Below, piece by piece: positions 25,507-33,957 of a DNA stretch of 64,000 bases (its first letter is position 1; each line of letters starts with the position of its first letter). The notes beneath the pieces are model-generated. The model saw only the letters and a list, made by a program, of their open reading frames with translations, had not been told where the DNA came from and did not search any database. Source of the stretch: Paenalicyclobacillus mengziensis (lineage in GTDB: Bacteria > Bacillota > Bacilli > Alicyclobacillales > Alicyclobacillaceae); NCBI RefSeq assembly GCF_017298635.1, contig NZ_CP071182.1, positions 2,790,001-2,854,000 on the forward strand, read 5' to 3'. Both the position numbers and the translations under genes were made by a program.

Positions 25507-26408
25507 CAGTACGTTTCCTCTATCGCTAAGAAGCGTCGAAAGTGGCGGTGCAAGGGATACACGTAGACATCTTTAACGGGAAGGCTGTGACGATGATAAC
25601 GATCCAACTTTCCTCGCCCCGTTGTTTGTCCCACGCAAAGCCAATTGGCGGCCTTATAACAGGTGCCGGAAAAACGCTCCCGTTCTACAAATGTCTCTAG
25701 TAAAACTGGTTTATATCCGTACAATTTTGGCCAATCACGAGTTACTTGCCGAGCAGCCATACCAAGGATACGGGATGCCAAGTGAGGCACGTGTACCCAA
25801 GGCAGAATCAGGAACCGAGCGTTGTTGATCACAAGATGTAGTTGGTCGGAACGCTGAGTTGCCTTCCAACCGATAAAGGAGTCGCGAGCAGCTACTTTCC
25901 AAGCGGCAGCACCAAAGCCGAGGACGGCCAAAAGAGTGTCTTCATGCTTAACGATATAACGTACCTGAGCACCTGGCAAAGGTCGGTATCCCAGATAATG
26001 ATAGCGCTCTACCAACTCATTCCATAACTTCGAATCCGCTGTTGTGGTCACACGATGTAGGGTGAGATTGACAAGTTCTGAAATGGAACAGCGGATTTCA
26101 GGCTGGGGGCTGGAGACGTCAGTGATTTTCACCCGTTGCGCAGGCGTATACGAATGTGTCGGAGCAGGCAGAGATAACAGTCCGTCCTCCTGCATTCGTA
26201 AAAGGGCTACCCTTGCAGACATTACTTTCGGTAGCCCATCCGGTTTTAGCCAATCAAGAACAGCACACATTTCACGAGCAATGGCCGCCCTGGTTGGAAA
26301 TTGTTGAGGAGATGCGATAATCCTCCGAATCACAGCAAGTTCTGATTCGGTGAACATTCTCCCACAGTATCGATAGCCTAAGTCCTTTGTGGTCCGTTGA
26401 GTATTCAT
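25506..26408 (-). CDS. DUF4338/DruA-like protein carried by the IS, copy 1
   Basis: 300 aa. It matches the DUF4338 pattern: WNELVERYHYLGYRPLPGAQ, a central ARDSFIGW, NNARFLILPWVHVPHLASR, and a late LLETFVERERFSGTCYKAANW with TTGRGKLDR. DUF4338 includes DruA of the Druantia anti-phage system, but such proteins are also found next to transposases. Here it is the first gene of the IS and overlaps the transposase start by one base, so a role in transposition or its control is more likely than defence (inference). Confidence 0.8.
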   Translation of the reverse strand: MNTQRTTKDLGYRYCGRMFTESELAVIRRIIASPQQFPTRAAIAREMCAVLDWLKPDGLPKVMSARVALLRMQEDGLLSLPAPTHSYTPAQRVKITDVSSPQPEIRCSISELVNLTLHRVTTTADSKLWNELVERYHYLGYRPLPGAQVRYIVKHEDTLLAVLGFGAAAWKVAARDSFIGWKATQRSDQLHLVINNARFLILPWVHVPHLASRILGMAARQVTRDWPKLYGYKPVLLETFVERERFSGTCYKAANWLCVGQTTGRGKLDRYHRHSLPVKDVYVYPLHRHFRRFLAIEETY

Positions 26409-26484
26409 GAGACGAGTCTACAAAAAGTCTAGGCATGTGTCCAGCACTTTTTGCAAATCACTTATGGGTAATGCTAAGGCCTAA

Positions 26485-26620
26485 AGGCAGGGGCTTCTCA
26501 GAACACGCATGACGCAATCGTCTACGTTACGTTCTGAAGGCTCAGTCCAAGCCAAGTTGATGCTAGCCTAACGCACGTTTCAAGATGTTTTGTGCGGCGT
26601 TTACGTCCCGATCCTGAACA
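26485..26620 (-). ncRNA. Probable omega-RNA (TnpB guide RNA scaffold) region
   Basis: In IS605 elements the TnpB guide RNA is made from the 3' end of tnpB and the right end, with the guide taken from sequence beyond the element. The corresponding stretch is here, ending in the hairpin arm AGCCCCTGCCTTTAGGC. The IS4 insertion cuts the final hairpin, so any RNA would now read into the IS inverted repeat instead of the original flank. Extent is approximate. Confidence 0.4.
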
Positions 26621-27642
26621 TAGCCACAATGGTCGCACCTGTGTACACGCTCAGACAGCCTTTTTGGAACGATTTCCCCGCAATTCGAGCAGAGTTGACT
26701 TGTGTTTTTGGGATCGACCAGTACGACACGACGACCAGCTTCTTCCGCTTTGTACGTGGTGTACTGTACAAGTTGATTCCAAGACGCATCAACGATGCTT
26801 TTGGCAAGGTGGTGATTTTTCATCATTCCTTGCACGTTCAGATTTTCAAAAGCAATGAGTCCGTAGCCATTGACCAGTTTTCGAGACACTTTGTGCGCGT
26901 GGTCCCTGCGTTGATTCGCGATATGCTCATGCAATCTCGCCAGTTCTCTGATGGTTTTGCGACGACGAACAGACCCCTTCTGCTTGCGTGATACTGATCG
27001 TTGTTTTCTGTGCAATGTCCGTTCAGATTCACGCAGCAACTTCGGATGTTCGTAAAACTCCCCATCAGACGTGATGGCAAGATGCTTAACACCAAGATCG
27101 ACCCCAACGGTTCCTTTGGACTCTGGCAACGTATTCGGCTCCACTTCACACGACAGACTGGCGTAATACTTCCCGTTTTTCACCATGACAGTACAAGTTT
27201 TGATTTCCCCTTGCGGCTGGCGATGGAGTTTCATTTTTACTTCGCCAATCTTCGAGAGTGTTAATTGATTACCACGGATCGAATAGCCACTCTGTGGGTA
27301 CGTAAAAGAGTCATATCGCCCTGCTGATTTAAAACGCGGATAGCCAGGTGTCTCTCCTGCCTTCACGCGACGAAAGAAGGCTTGAAACGCTTTGTCCAGT
27401 CGTTTAACCACATCTTGCAACACCTGCGAGTGAACCTGTTTTAACGCTGGAATGTACTTCTTGCGCTCATTCAGCGTATTTGCCTGATCGTAGTAATTCA
27501 GTGTGGTCTTGTCCGTTTCATAGGCAAACCGCCGTTCGTCTAGCAGGCGATTGTAGAGCAGGCAACAGCGTTCTAAAGTGAACTGTATTTTCTCTTCTTG
27601 TTCTTTCGTGGGGTAAAGTCTGTACTTGTACGCTTTTCGCAT
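26563..27642 (-). CDS. tnpB: TnpB RNA-guided nuclease of IS605 family
   Basis: 359 aa. N-terminal RNA-binding/WED-like part (MRKAYKYRLYPTKEQEEKI), a RuvC-like nuclease with VGVDLGVKHLAI (Asp about 192), IAFENLNVQGMM (Glu about 276) and DRDVNAAQN (Asp about 346), plus the CxxC...CxxC zinc finger (CSNCG, CDHCG). All catalytic residues are intact. TnpB cleaves DNA at sites matching its guide RNA and promotes element retention. It starts 4 bp after the tnpA stop. Confidence 0.95.
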   Translation of the reverse strand: MRKAYKYRLYPTKEQEEKIQFTLERCCLLYNRLLDERRFAYETDKTTLNYYDQANTLNERKKYIPALKQVHSQVLQDVVKRLDKAFQAFFRRVKAGETPGYPRFKSAGRYDSFTYPQSGYSIRGNQLTLSKIGEVKMKLHRQPQGEIKTCTVMVKNGKYYASLSCEVEPNTLPESKGTVGVDLGVKHLAITSDGEFYEHPKLLRESERTLHRKQRSVSRKQKGSVRRRKTIRELARLHEHIANQRRDHAHKVSRKLVNGYGLIAFENLNVQGMMKNHHLAKSIVDASWNQLVQYTTYKAEEAGRRVVLVDPKNTSQLCSNCGEIVPKRLSERVHRCDHCGYVQDRDVNAAQNILKRALG

Positions 27643-27646
27643 AAGA

Positions 27647-28045
27647 TCATCTCGATTTCTGCGCTTCGATATACTTCTTAATTACGTCCAGTTGAACCGT
27701 GCCCACCGTGGCGACAAAATAGGAATTCGTCCACAGGGAAGGCAATCGACTCTTTAGAGATTTGAATTCATTGCGTAGGATTTTGGACGTATATCCCTTG
27801 AGGTGTTTAACGACTTTGTGAATGCCGTATTGCGGATCGCACTTGATGAGAAGGTGAACATGGTCAGGCATGATTTCCATCTCAACAATTTCAGCCTGAA
27901 TGTCTGTTGCCTTTTCCGAAAGCAACACCTTTAACCTCGCGTCAATGGGTTCAACAAGCACTTTACGGCGATATTTCGGACAAAAGACAACATGGTATTT
28001 ACAGTCGAACGTGATATTGTGGTTTGAATCAACATCTCTACTCAT
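27647..28045 (-). CDS. tnpA: TnpA Y1/HUH transposase of IS200/IS605 family
   Basis: 132 aa, normal size. It has the HUH motif in MPDHVHLLIK (residues about 60-66) and the catalytic Tyr in VIKKYIEAQK near the C-terminus (about 126). Such enzymes excise and insert single-stranded DNA at hairpin ends. It is upstream of tnpB in the same orientation and looks intact. Confidence 0.95.
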   Translation of the reverse strand: MSRDVDSNHNITFDCKYHVVFCPKYRRKVLVEPIDARLKVLLSEKATDIQAEIVEMEIMPDHVHLLIKCDPQYGIHKVVKHLKGYTSKILRNEFKSLKSRLPSLWTNSYFVATVGTVQLDVIKKYIEAQKSR

Positions 28046-28194
28046 GACGAATCACCAAGAATAGTATAGTATAAAACATTAGATAGAACAATGTTATCTA
28101 ACGTTTTGACTAAAGAGAAAAAATTCGCCTGACGGCGAACGCCTTATATCCCCATAGCTAAAGCAAGGGGTTTTACGGCGCATTTGATAAATTC

Positions 28195-28226
28195 AAGAGC
28201 CGAGCCCACTCGGGGTTCGGCTCTTT
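28195..28226 (-). terminator. Terminator downstream of lexA
   Basis: Minus strand: AAGAGCCGAACCCC...GGGCTCGGCTCTT, a long stem followed by GAATTTATC. The IS605 target pentamer TTTAT lies at the foot of this hairpin, so the element inserted just after the lexA terminator. Confidence 0.75.
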
Positions 28227-28230
28227 GTCC

Positions 28231-28890
28231 TTATTCCAGATTGCGAAACACGCCGACCACTTTGCCAAGAATGGTCACAGATTTGACGAGGATAGGTTGC
28301 ATCGAAGAATTCTCCGGCTGCAGGCGAATGTGGTCAGGTTCTCTAAAAAAGCGCTTGACTGTGGCCTCGTCCTCTTCGGTCATCGCCACGACAATTTCTC
28401 CGTTTCGAGCGATGTTTTGCCGTCGCACAATGACAAAGTCTCCATTGAGAATGCCGGCTTCAATCATGCTATCACCTTGCACCGTGAGTAAAAACACGTC
28501 TTCTTCCGGTGCCATCGATTTGGGCAGGGGAAAATAATCCTCAACATGTTCAATCGCGGTAATGGGCTGGCCGGCTGTGACTTTACCGACAATCGGGGCG
28601 AGTGTATACGGAGCGTCAACATATCTCAGTGCTTGTGTGGATTGACCAAGCGAAAGCGGTGATACCGCAGTTGAGTCTTCTTCGAGTAGCTCGATGGCGC
28701 GGGGCTTTGTTGGATCTCTTCGTAAATAACCCTTCGCCTGAAGCCGTGCCAAGTGGCCGTGAACCGTTGAACTCGACGCAAGCCCAACAGCTTCCCCAAT
28801 CTCTCGAACGGATGGGGGATAGCCTCGTTCGCGCACACTTTTACGGATGAATTGCAGGATTTGTTCTTGGCGATGCGATAAACCGGACAC
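28231..28890 (-). CDS. lexA: SOS repressor LexA
   Basis: 219 aa from the GTG at 28890, which has GGAGGGG 5 nt upstream (an ATG at 28908 lies before the ribosome site). Winged helix-turn-helix ([20 protein letters not shown], then [12 protein letters not shown]), the Ala-Gly cleavage site in GKVTAGQPI, and the Ser-Lys dyad in [10 protein letters not shown] and DEATVKRFF. Known role: repression of SOS genes until RecA-stimulated self-cleavage. It is divergent from a yneA-like gene across three LexA boxes. Confidence 0.96.
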   Translation of the reverse strand: MSGLSHRQEQILQFIRKSVRERGYPPSVREIGEAVGLASSSTVHGHLARLQAKGYLRRDPTKPRAIELLEEDSTAVSPLSLGQSTQALRYVDAPYTLAPIVGKVTAGQPITAIEHVEDYFPLPKSMAPEEDVFLLTVQGDSMIEAGILNGDFVIVRRQNIARNGEIVVAMTEEDEATVKRFFREPDHIRLQPENSSMQPILVKSVTILGKVVGVFRNLE

Positions 28891-28952
28891 GTGAGCCCCT
28901 CCGTTCAACTCTGTCTCGTAGCTCTACCATAACATGGATGTCTGTCAAATGC

Positions 28953-29025
28953 AAACATGTGTTCGCTTTGTTGTTGACAGAACGTATGTTCGCATGATAG
29001 ATTACAGACATAAGAACATATGTTC
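28953..29025. promoter_or_regulatory. Three LexA boxes and promoter between lexA and the yneA-like gene
   Basis: Firmicute SOS boxes of the GAAC-N4-GTTC type: AAACATGTGTTC (28953-28964), GAACGTATGTTC (28980-28991) and GAACATATGTTC (29014-29025, a perfect palindrome). A -35 TTGACA at 28974-28979 and a -10-like ATAGAT at 28997-29002 place the second box in the spacer and the third near the transcription start of the yneA-like gene. Confidence 0.88.
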
Positions 29026-29041
29026 GGTTGGAGGGGAAGTC

Positions 29042-29515
29042 ATGCAGACAGCATACAGCGGCAGCTCAAATGGTTATACGAGTAGTTATGCGAGTGGTGG
29101 TTCGGTACGCCAAAATACGACGTCTCGGTTTGAACCGTCTCGGTTTGAACCGTCTCGGTTTGAGTCACTGAACGCCCATGCGGTAAGGAATCTAGCAGTT
29201 ACAAATACAGGTACACCGAGTCCATCAGGGCGAGCGAAGTCTTTGCGCCGGTCTCTGGTTATCATTGTTGTAGCCATCATGTGGGTGTGTGCGTTGTTCT
29301 CAGCGTTTCATCATAGTGCTGGCATCGCGAGCGCGGAGACGACTGGTGTACCGTACGTCGTACATAGTGGCGACACGTTGTGGAGCATTGCGCAAAAAGA
29401 GAGTCCGGTCGGAGCCGACCCGCGGACAGTTGTTTTGCAAATCATGCGGTTTAACCACATGCAGAGCGCACAAATCTACCCGGGAGAGACACTTCTTTTG
29501 CCGAATGGAAGGTAA
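29042..29515 (+). CDS. yneA: YneA-like SOS cell-division inhibitor with LysM domain
   Basis: 157 aa from ATG 29042 with GGAGGGGAAG upstream. A low-complexity cytoplasmic N-terminus contains a threefold repeat SRFEP/SRFEP/SRFES (15-bp DNA repeats at about 29124-29168). Then come one membrane helix (about 65-85) and a C-terminal LysM domain (YVVHSGDTLWSIAQKES...IYPGETLLLP). Position, SOS boxes and architecture match YneA, which blocks septation during SOS. The extended N-terminus is unusual; B. subtilis YneA is about 105 aa. Confidence 0.82.
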   Translation: MQTAYSGSSNGYTSSYASGGSVRQNTTSRFEPSRFEPSRFESLNAHAVRNLAVTNTGTPSPSGRAKSLRRSLVIIVVAIMWVCALFSAFHHSAGIASAETTGVPYVVHSGDTLWSIAQKESPVGADPRTVVLQIMRFNHMQSAQIYPGETLLLPNGR

Positions 29516-29660
29516 ATCTGTTCGAACCGGACGTAAAGTTGCGGTCACTTTCAAGGTATGGTTATTTTCGAAGCGTGGTCATTTTCAAGGCAATAAGATT
29601 TTCTGGCATCATGCGTCATCATTTGAGATGAATCAATTGCGTTTCTCGGTTATCCGACAC

Positions 29661-30443
29661 CTAAATGAGTTGAAGGTTTTCAAGAGCCTTCAGTACACCG
29701 TCGTTCTCAGCCCGGTCTGTAACGACGTTGGCATTGGCTTTGACGTCGTCGGATGCGTTGCCCATCGCAATCGATAGACCCATCGTGCGAAACATGCCGA
29801 TGTCATTGCCTCCGTCACCAATGTGCACGGCCTGTGCGGGTGGGATGTTCCATCTATGCAGAAAGGTTTGAGCCCCAATCGACTTGTCACACCCGAGCCT
29901 CTGCAGGTCAATGGCATTTCGGTTCCAACGGTAGACCAGGCATTCCGGGATGTGCTCACTGAAGACGTGGTCAAAATCTCGAGTAGCAAATACGTTTGCC
30001 TGATAGATTTGGCCAACCGTACCAGATAGAACCGCATCTATCGTCGTGCGTTCAATTGGCGGAAACTGGTATGATTCGAGAATTGGTTGGTACTCTACTG
30101 GAATCTCCTCAAGAGACAGCGTTCGGTTCCGTGTGTGGAGAATGAGCGGCTGACGATGGTCACTTGTGAGCTTGAGAATGTTTTCGACAGTACTGGGTTC
30201 GAGTGGCATCGACAGTGTGACGTCTCCATGCGCAACGGCAAGGCCGCCATTAAAATACACTGCGTTTTCAATGCCCAGGTGTTTCTGTACTCCGTTTGTG
30301 TGCACAGTAGATCTCCCGGTGCAAAGTGCAACCTTGTAACCCCTGTCGTTGAGTCGCTGCACGACTTCCCGCGCACTTGAAACGAGTTGCCGCTCCGTGA
30401 CGAGAGTTCCGTCGATGTCCATAAATACCGCTTGATAATCCAA
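29661..30443 (-). CDS. HAD-superfamily phosphatase, Cof/YidA type
   Basis: About 260 aa from TTG 30443, chosen because AGGAGG lies 9 nt upstream; the ATG at 30479 lies before this site. HAD motifs: I FMDIDGTL, II LCTGRS, III Lys in GCDKSIG, IV HIGDGGNDIGMF. A C2-type cap domain lies between motifs II and III, as in the Cof subfamily. The substrate is probably a sugar phosphate or flavin-type phosphate but cannot be assigned. Confidence 0.85.
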   Translation of the reverse strand: MDYQAVFMDIDGTLVTERQLVSSAREVVQRLNDRGYKVALCTGRSTVHTNGVQKHLGIENAVYFNGGLAVAHGDVTLSMPLEPSTVENILKLTSDHRQPLILHTRNRTLSLEEIPVEYQPILESYQFPPIERTTIDAVLSGTVGQIYQANVFATRDFDHVFSEHIPECLVYRWNRNAIDLQRLGCDKSIGAQTFLHRWNIPPAQAVHIGDGGNDIGMFRTMGLSIAMGNASDDVKANANVVTDRAENDGVLKALENLQLI

Positions 30444-30661
30444 AAATAGAGGCCTCCTGTCGTTGCCTGTGAATTGCATCCATTATAACTGTACAGCCAT
30501 TCGCCAACCAAGGTTTTGTATCGTCATCTGCTTTTGGTGTGTGATTTGGTGCGGGAACAGGTCTCAATTCTCCGGAACATGTGATAACATATTGCAATAT
30601 GACGCAGGGGCACGCAGGTAGCTTTCCTAGTGTCGTCCTTGGATAAACGGAGGAGTCAGAC

Positions 30662-32041
30662 ATGGCAGTGACGATGGATCAATTAGTGGCACTTGCAAAA
30701 CACCGGGGCTTCATCTTTCCGGGTTCAGATATCTATGGAGGATTGGCAAACACTTGGGATTACGGGCCGCTTGGGGCGGAGCTGAAGAGCAACATTAAAC
30801 GAGCGTGGTGGCGGAGGTTTATTCAGCAGACGCCGATGAACGTAGGCTTGGACACGGCCATTCTCATGAATCGGGAAGTATGGGTTGCGTCCGGCCACGT
30901 GGGGAATTTCAACGATCCGATGGTTGACTGCAGGGTGTGTAAGGCACGCCACCGTGCAGACAAATTGATTGAAGCAGCTCTTGAAGCACAGGGCGTAGAT
31001 ATGGTTGTCGATGGATTGCCGTTTGCGAAGATGGAAGAGTTGATGAAGGAATACCATGTGACGTGCCCTGAATGCGGTAGTACGGATTTCACCAACGTCC
31101 GTCAGTTCAACATGATGTTTAAAACGCACCAGGGTGTTACCGACGATGCTGTGAATGAGATCTACCTGCGTCCTGAGACTGCGCAGGGTATCTTTGTGAA
31201 CTTCAAACACGTAATGCGCTCTATGCGTAAACGACTCCCGTTTGGTATCGGCCAGATTGGCAAGAGCTTCCGCAACGAAATCACCCCTGGTAACTTCATC
31301 TTCCGGACGCGTGAGTTTGAACAGATGGAACTGGAGTTTTTCTGTGAACCAGGCAGTGATATGGAATGGTTCCAGTACTGGCGAACATTCTGTCACGAGT
31401 GGGTGTTGTCGATTGGCCTGCGCCAGGAGAACCTGCGACTGAGGGACCATGAACAAGCGCAGTTGTCTCATTACAGCAAGGCCACTACGGATGTGGAATA
31501 TCAGTTCCCGTTTGGTTGGGGAGAGTTGCTCGGTGTGGCGAATCGGACCAATTACGACTTAACGCAACACGCCAATCATGCGCACCAAGACTTTACGATT
31601 GAAGAGGAAGGAAAAGAGCCGTTTATCCCGTACGTGATTGAGCCATCGATTGGCGTCGATCGTTTACTGCTGGCCGTTTTCGCTGACGCTTACGAAGAAG
31701 AGACGCTTGAAGGCGGTGACGTTCGGACGGTTCTGCATTTTCATCCAGCCTTAGCACCCTTCAAGGCAGCTGTTTTCCCGTTGTCTAAGAAGCTGAGCGA
31801 AGGTGCACAAGCCATCTACCAGCAACTTGCGGCAGAGTTTCGGGTCGATTACGATGATTCTGGGTCGATTGGCAAGCGTTATCGACGGCATGACGAGATT
31901 GGTACCCCGTACTGCATTACTTACGACTTTCAGTCTGAAGAAGACAAGTCCGTCACCATTCGAGACCGAGACTCGATGAGTCAAGTCCGTATTCCAGTTG
32001 CTGAGTTGAATGCGTGGTTGCGCGAACGCGTATACGCGTAA
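30662..32041 (+). CDS. glyS: Glycine--tRNA ligase, alpha2 type
   Basis: 459 aa, start preceded by GGAGGAG. Class II synthetase of the homodimeric type: motif-1 region [20 protein letters not shown], motif 2 [19 protein letters not shown], motif 3 in [12 protein letters not shown], and an insert with two Cys pairs ([13 protein letters not shown]) typical of Gram-positive GlyRS. It charges tRNA-Gly. No T-box leader is visible upstream. Confidence 0.97.
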   Translation: MAVTMDQLVALAKHRGFIFPGSDIYGGLANTWDYGPLGAELKSNIKRAWWRRFIQQTPMNVGLDTAILMNREVWVASGHVGNFNDPMVDCRVCKARHRADKLIEAALEAQGVDMVVDGLPFAKMEELMKEYHVTCPECGSTDFTNVRQFNMMFKTHQGVTDDAVNEIYLRPETAQGIFVNFKHVMRSMRKRLPFGIGQIGKSFRNEITPGNFIFRTREFEQMELEFFCEPGSDMEWFQYWRTFCHEWVLSIGLRQENLRLRDHEQAQLSHYSKATTDVEYQFPFGWGELLGVANRTNYDLTQHANHAHQDFTIEEEGKEPFIPYVIEPSIGVDRLLLAVFADAYEEETLEGGDVRTVLHFHPALAPFKAAVFPLSKKLSEGAQAIYQQLAAEFRVDYDDSGSIGKRYRRHDEIGTPYCITYDFQSEEDKSVTIRDRDSMSQVRIPVAELNAWLRERVYA

Positions 32042-32128
32042 ATAGGTAAGGCTTTAATGGTGGCGTGAAGGCAAAATGGGAATGAGCCTTTCTAAAGTAG
32101 GGGAAACCTACGTTGGGGGTGAAGTTCC

Positions 32129-32317
32129 ATGTCGAACCAGCACACGGAAAACCACAATGACAACTTCACTTTTGTCGGCGCCTTAAAGAACAATGACCAC
32201 TTTGAGGCAGTGGTGGACAACAAGAACCTGGAATTTGAACACTCGAAGGGTATTCCGATTCCGTGGCGTCAGATTCACCGTGCAAATGTGCCGCATTTGG
32301 CCCGTCATTCACGGTAA
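32129..32317 (+). CDS. Small hydrophilic hypothetical protein
   Basis: 62 aa from ATG 32129 with GGGGGTGAAG upstream. It is rich in Asn and His (MSNQHTENHNDNFTFVGAL), with no membrane segment and no known domain. It is followed closely by a strong terminator, which supports expression of a short transcript. The function is unknown. Confidence 0.55.
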   Translation: MSNQHTENHNDNFTFVGALKNNDHFEAVVDNKNLEFEHSKGIPIPWRQIHRANVPHLARHSR

Positions 32318-32350
32318 AGAGGCAAGACATCATCTTCAATCCCCATGTGC

Positions 32351-32377
32351 AAAGGGCCCGACTCGGGCCCTTTGTGC
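32351..32377 (+). terminator. Intrinsic terminator
   Basis: AAAGGGCCCGACTCGGGCCCTTT, a perfect 10-bp GC-rich stem (AAAGGGCCCG/CGGGCCCTTT) with a short loop, followed by TTTGTG. It ends the transcript of the small gene at 32129 (and possibly glyS). Confidence 0.85.
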
Positions 32378-32461
32378 TGTTAAATTCGCTATACTGTACA
32401 TAGGCTCCCATCTAGATGGACTTATCAAACCGAACCGACGATGCACAGGAGGGAACGAATC

Positions 32462-33253
32462 ATGGATTTAGGACTAAGAGGTAAGGTCGCACTGGTCGCC
32501 GCCTCAAGCGGTGGACTCGGATATGCCACTGCGCTGCAACTGGCGAAAGAAGGCGCTAAGGTGATGCTTACAAGTCGCAGTGAGGAACGATTGGCGTCAG
32601 CTGCCGCGAACATTACAACAGAAACGGGTAACTCAAACGTCACCTTTCAGGCGGCGGACCTGAGTCGTAAACAAGACATTGAGGAAGTCTACCAAGTGCT
32701 TGCTTCGCGCTTTGGCCCCCCGGACATTCTCATTACCAACGCGGGAGGGCCACCTCCAGGAAACTTTGAGTCGGTTAAGGAAGCGGACTGGGAACTCGGG
32801 TTTCAATTGTCCCTCATGAGTGTCGTACGCTTGGTACAAGGGGCACTCCCACACATGAAGGAACAAAAGTTTGGGCGTGTTGTGCACTTTACAAGCTCGT
32901 CGATTAAACAGCCAATTGACAACCTGATTTTGTCCAACACGTTTCGTGCTGGGATTGCAGGACTAAGCAAGAGTCTCGCATTGGAACTGGCCCCGTATAA
33001 CATCCTTGTCAACACCCTCGGTCCTGGGCGAGTGGCAACGGACCGCATCACATTTCTGGACCAGGCCGCAGCTGACAGACAGGGCATTGACATCGCGGAA
33101 GTCGTACGCCGGTCACAAGCAAGTATTCCGCTGGGACGCTATGGCAAACCCGAAGAATTTGCAGTGATGGCAGCGTTTTTGGCATCACCGCTGAACGGTT
33201 ATGTGACGGGCCAAGCAATTCTAGTAGACGGTGGACTGGTCCGTAGCCTGTAG
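32462..33253 (+). CDS. Atypical short-chain dehydrogenase/reductase (FabG-like)
   Basis: 263 aa from ATG 32462 with GGAGGG upstream. Rossmann start GKVALVAASSGGLG, NAG motif (NAGGPPPGNFES) and the late P-G substrate loop (NTLGPGRVATDRI) are present. At the active site the normal YxxxK is replaced by SNTFR (HFTSSSIKQPIDNLILSNTF, then RAG). A subfamily of Bacillales SDRs has this change, so the protein may be a non-canonical reductase or a regulator. Substrate unknown. Confidence 0.82.
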   Translation: MDLGLRGKVALVAASSGGLGYATALQLAKEGAKVMLTSRSEERLASAAANITTETGNSNVTFQAADLSRKQDIEEVYQVLASRFGPPDILITNAGGPPPGNFESVKEADWELGFQLSLMSVVRLVQGALPHMKEQKFGRVVHFTSSSIKQPIDNLILSNTFRAGIAGLSKSLALELAPYNILVNTLGPGRVATDRITFLDQAAADRQGIDIAEVVRRSQASIPLGRYGKPEEFAVMAAFLASPLNGYVTGQAILVDGGLVRSL

Positions 33254-33353
33254 AAGTGTTAAAGCCGTGGGACATGAAATCATACGGCGACAAGGCTGGC
33301 GTTAAGTCAGCGCTGCCGCCGTTTGTTATTTTCAACGGGAATGTCACTTGATA

Positions 33354-33545
33354 TCAGTCGCTGGTACCTGTAAGCAATACCCCTTTGCTTGCGATGTAGC
33401 CGTCATCACCTTCTTTCAGGAGCTCCTGAATCTCTTCGACGGTGAGTCCGGCTTCCTTCGCTTGGAGTATCAGGAAAACCCACTCTCTATCCAGTTGCTC
33501 TCCGTTCCAAATCAACCCGTTCTCTGCTTTGTCCGTTCCTGCCAT
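33354..33545 (-). CDS. SinI-like anti-repressor (Sin-domain protein) 1
   Basis: 63 aa with an AAGGGG ribosome site. The core LDREWVFLILQAKEAGLTVE and EEIQELL match the SinI/SinR dimerisation motif (LDxEW...AKEAG...EEI...L). In B. subtilis SinI binds SinR and relieves repression of biofilm matrix genes. It has no HTH. It is the first of two such genes upstream of a SinR-like gene and an exopolysaccharide cluster. Partner choice is inferred. Confidence 0.78.
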   Translation of the reverse strand: MAGTDKAENGLIWNGEQLDREWVFLILQAKEAGLTVEEIQELLKEGDDGYIASKGVLLTGTSD

Positions 33546-33662
33546 GACCCCTTAACCCCCTGTGCCAGCGAAAGAGACGCTGACTGAATTGCTGAACGCT
33601 TCACAAGACTAGTCTCTAATGAAAATTACCCTTGATTTTACGCGGTCTCAACTGAAACATTC

Positions 33663-33715
33663 TTGTCGCAGGGCTGCTTGATGACAAAATTCTTGGCTGG
33701 AGTTTGTTTGTCGAA
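33663..33715. promoter_or_regulatory. Spo0A-box-like sites between the two SinI-like genes
   Basis: TTGTCGAA at 33708-33715 is a perfect 0A box, and TTGTCGCA at 33663-33670 differs by one base. They lie 118-170 bp upstream of the SinI-like gene 1. In B. subtilis sinI is activated by Spo0A~P, so the placement is suggestive. Confidence 0.5.
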
Positions 33716-33798
33716 AAATTACGTGGTTCTCATTATGTATGCGTGCTTGGGGTTGTCGATCGATGGAAGGGTCCCTTTCATCCACAGACTTACGGAGT

Positions 33799-33957
33799 TC
33801 ATTCATCCTCAGTAGTCGCATTCGAAGCACTTGTGTGTAGGAAGCCTGCGAGTTCGTGGTAGGAAAATCCGAGCTCCTTGGCAAAAACAATCAACCGAGC
33901 CCACTCTAGGTCCAAGTCGTTGATGGACGCAGGTACATACTCAGGACTGTGGTTCAT
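33799..33957 (-). CDS. SinI-like anti-repressor (Sin-domain protein) 2
   Basis: 52 aa from the ATG at 33957, preceded by GGGAGGAG about 11 nt away (a frame from 34014 lacks a site). The core INDLDLEWARLIVFAKELGF followed by SYHELAGFL has the Sin-domain pattern; B. subtilis SinI is 57 aa. The tail is acidic. It lies 250 bp upstream of SinI-like gene 1 on the same strand. The two differ strongly in sequence, so they may target different SinR-like proteins. Confidence 0.75.
   Translation of the reverse strand: MNHSPEYVPASINDLDLEWARLIVFAKELGFSYHELAGFLHTSASNATTEDE

Larger units (their letters stand above)
24139..26478 (-). mobile_element. IS4/Tn5-type insertion sequence with DruA-like accessory gene, copy 1
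   Basis: 2,340 bp bounded by perfect 19-bp inverted repeats CTTAGCATTACCCATAAGT (24139-24157 and, inverted, 26460-26478). A 10-bp target duplication GCCTAAAGGC flanks it (24129-24138 and 26479-26488). It carries two overlapping genes, the DruA-like gene first and the transposase second. An apparently identical copy lies at 52378-54717. Confidence 0.93.
24115..28186 (-). mobile_element. IS200/IS605-family element (tnpA, tnpB) interrupted by an IS4-family element
   Basis: Read on the minus strand it starts after the pentamer TTTAT (28191-28187), a likely target-adjacent motif, with CAAATGCGCCG and a left-end hairpin (CCCC...GGGG at 28150-28170). It continues with tnpA and tnpB and ends near 24115 with a right-end hairpin CCCCTGCCT/AGGCATGGGG. 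That right hairpin is split at its tip by the IS4-type element at 24139-26478. The same two terminal sequences recur around 52354 and 54749, which defines the ends by comparison. Confidence 0.85.

Noticed and set aside
25506..26408. Druantia defence system
   Set aside because: Only a DruA-like gene is present, inside IS inverted repeats; no DruB-E or DEAD/DEAH helicase gene follows.
30480..30661. Possible T-box before glyS
   Set aside because: No T-box core sequence or terminator/antiterminator pair found in the upstream region.
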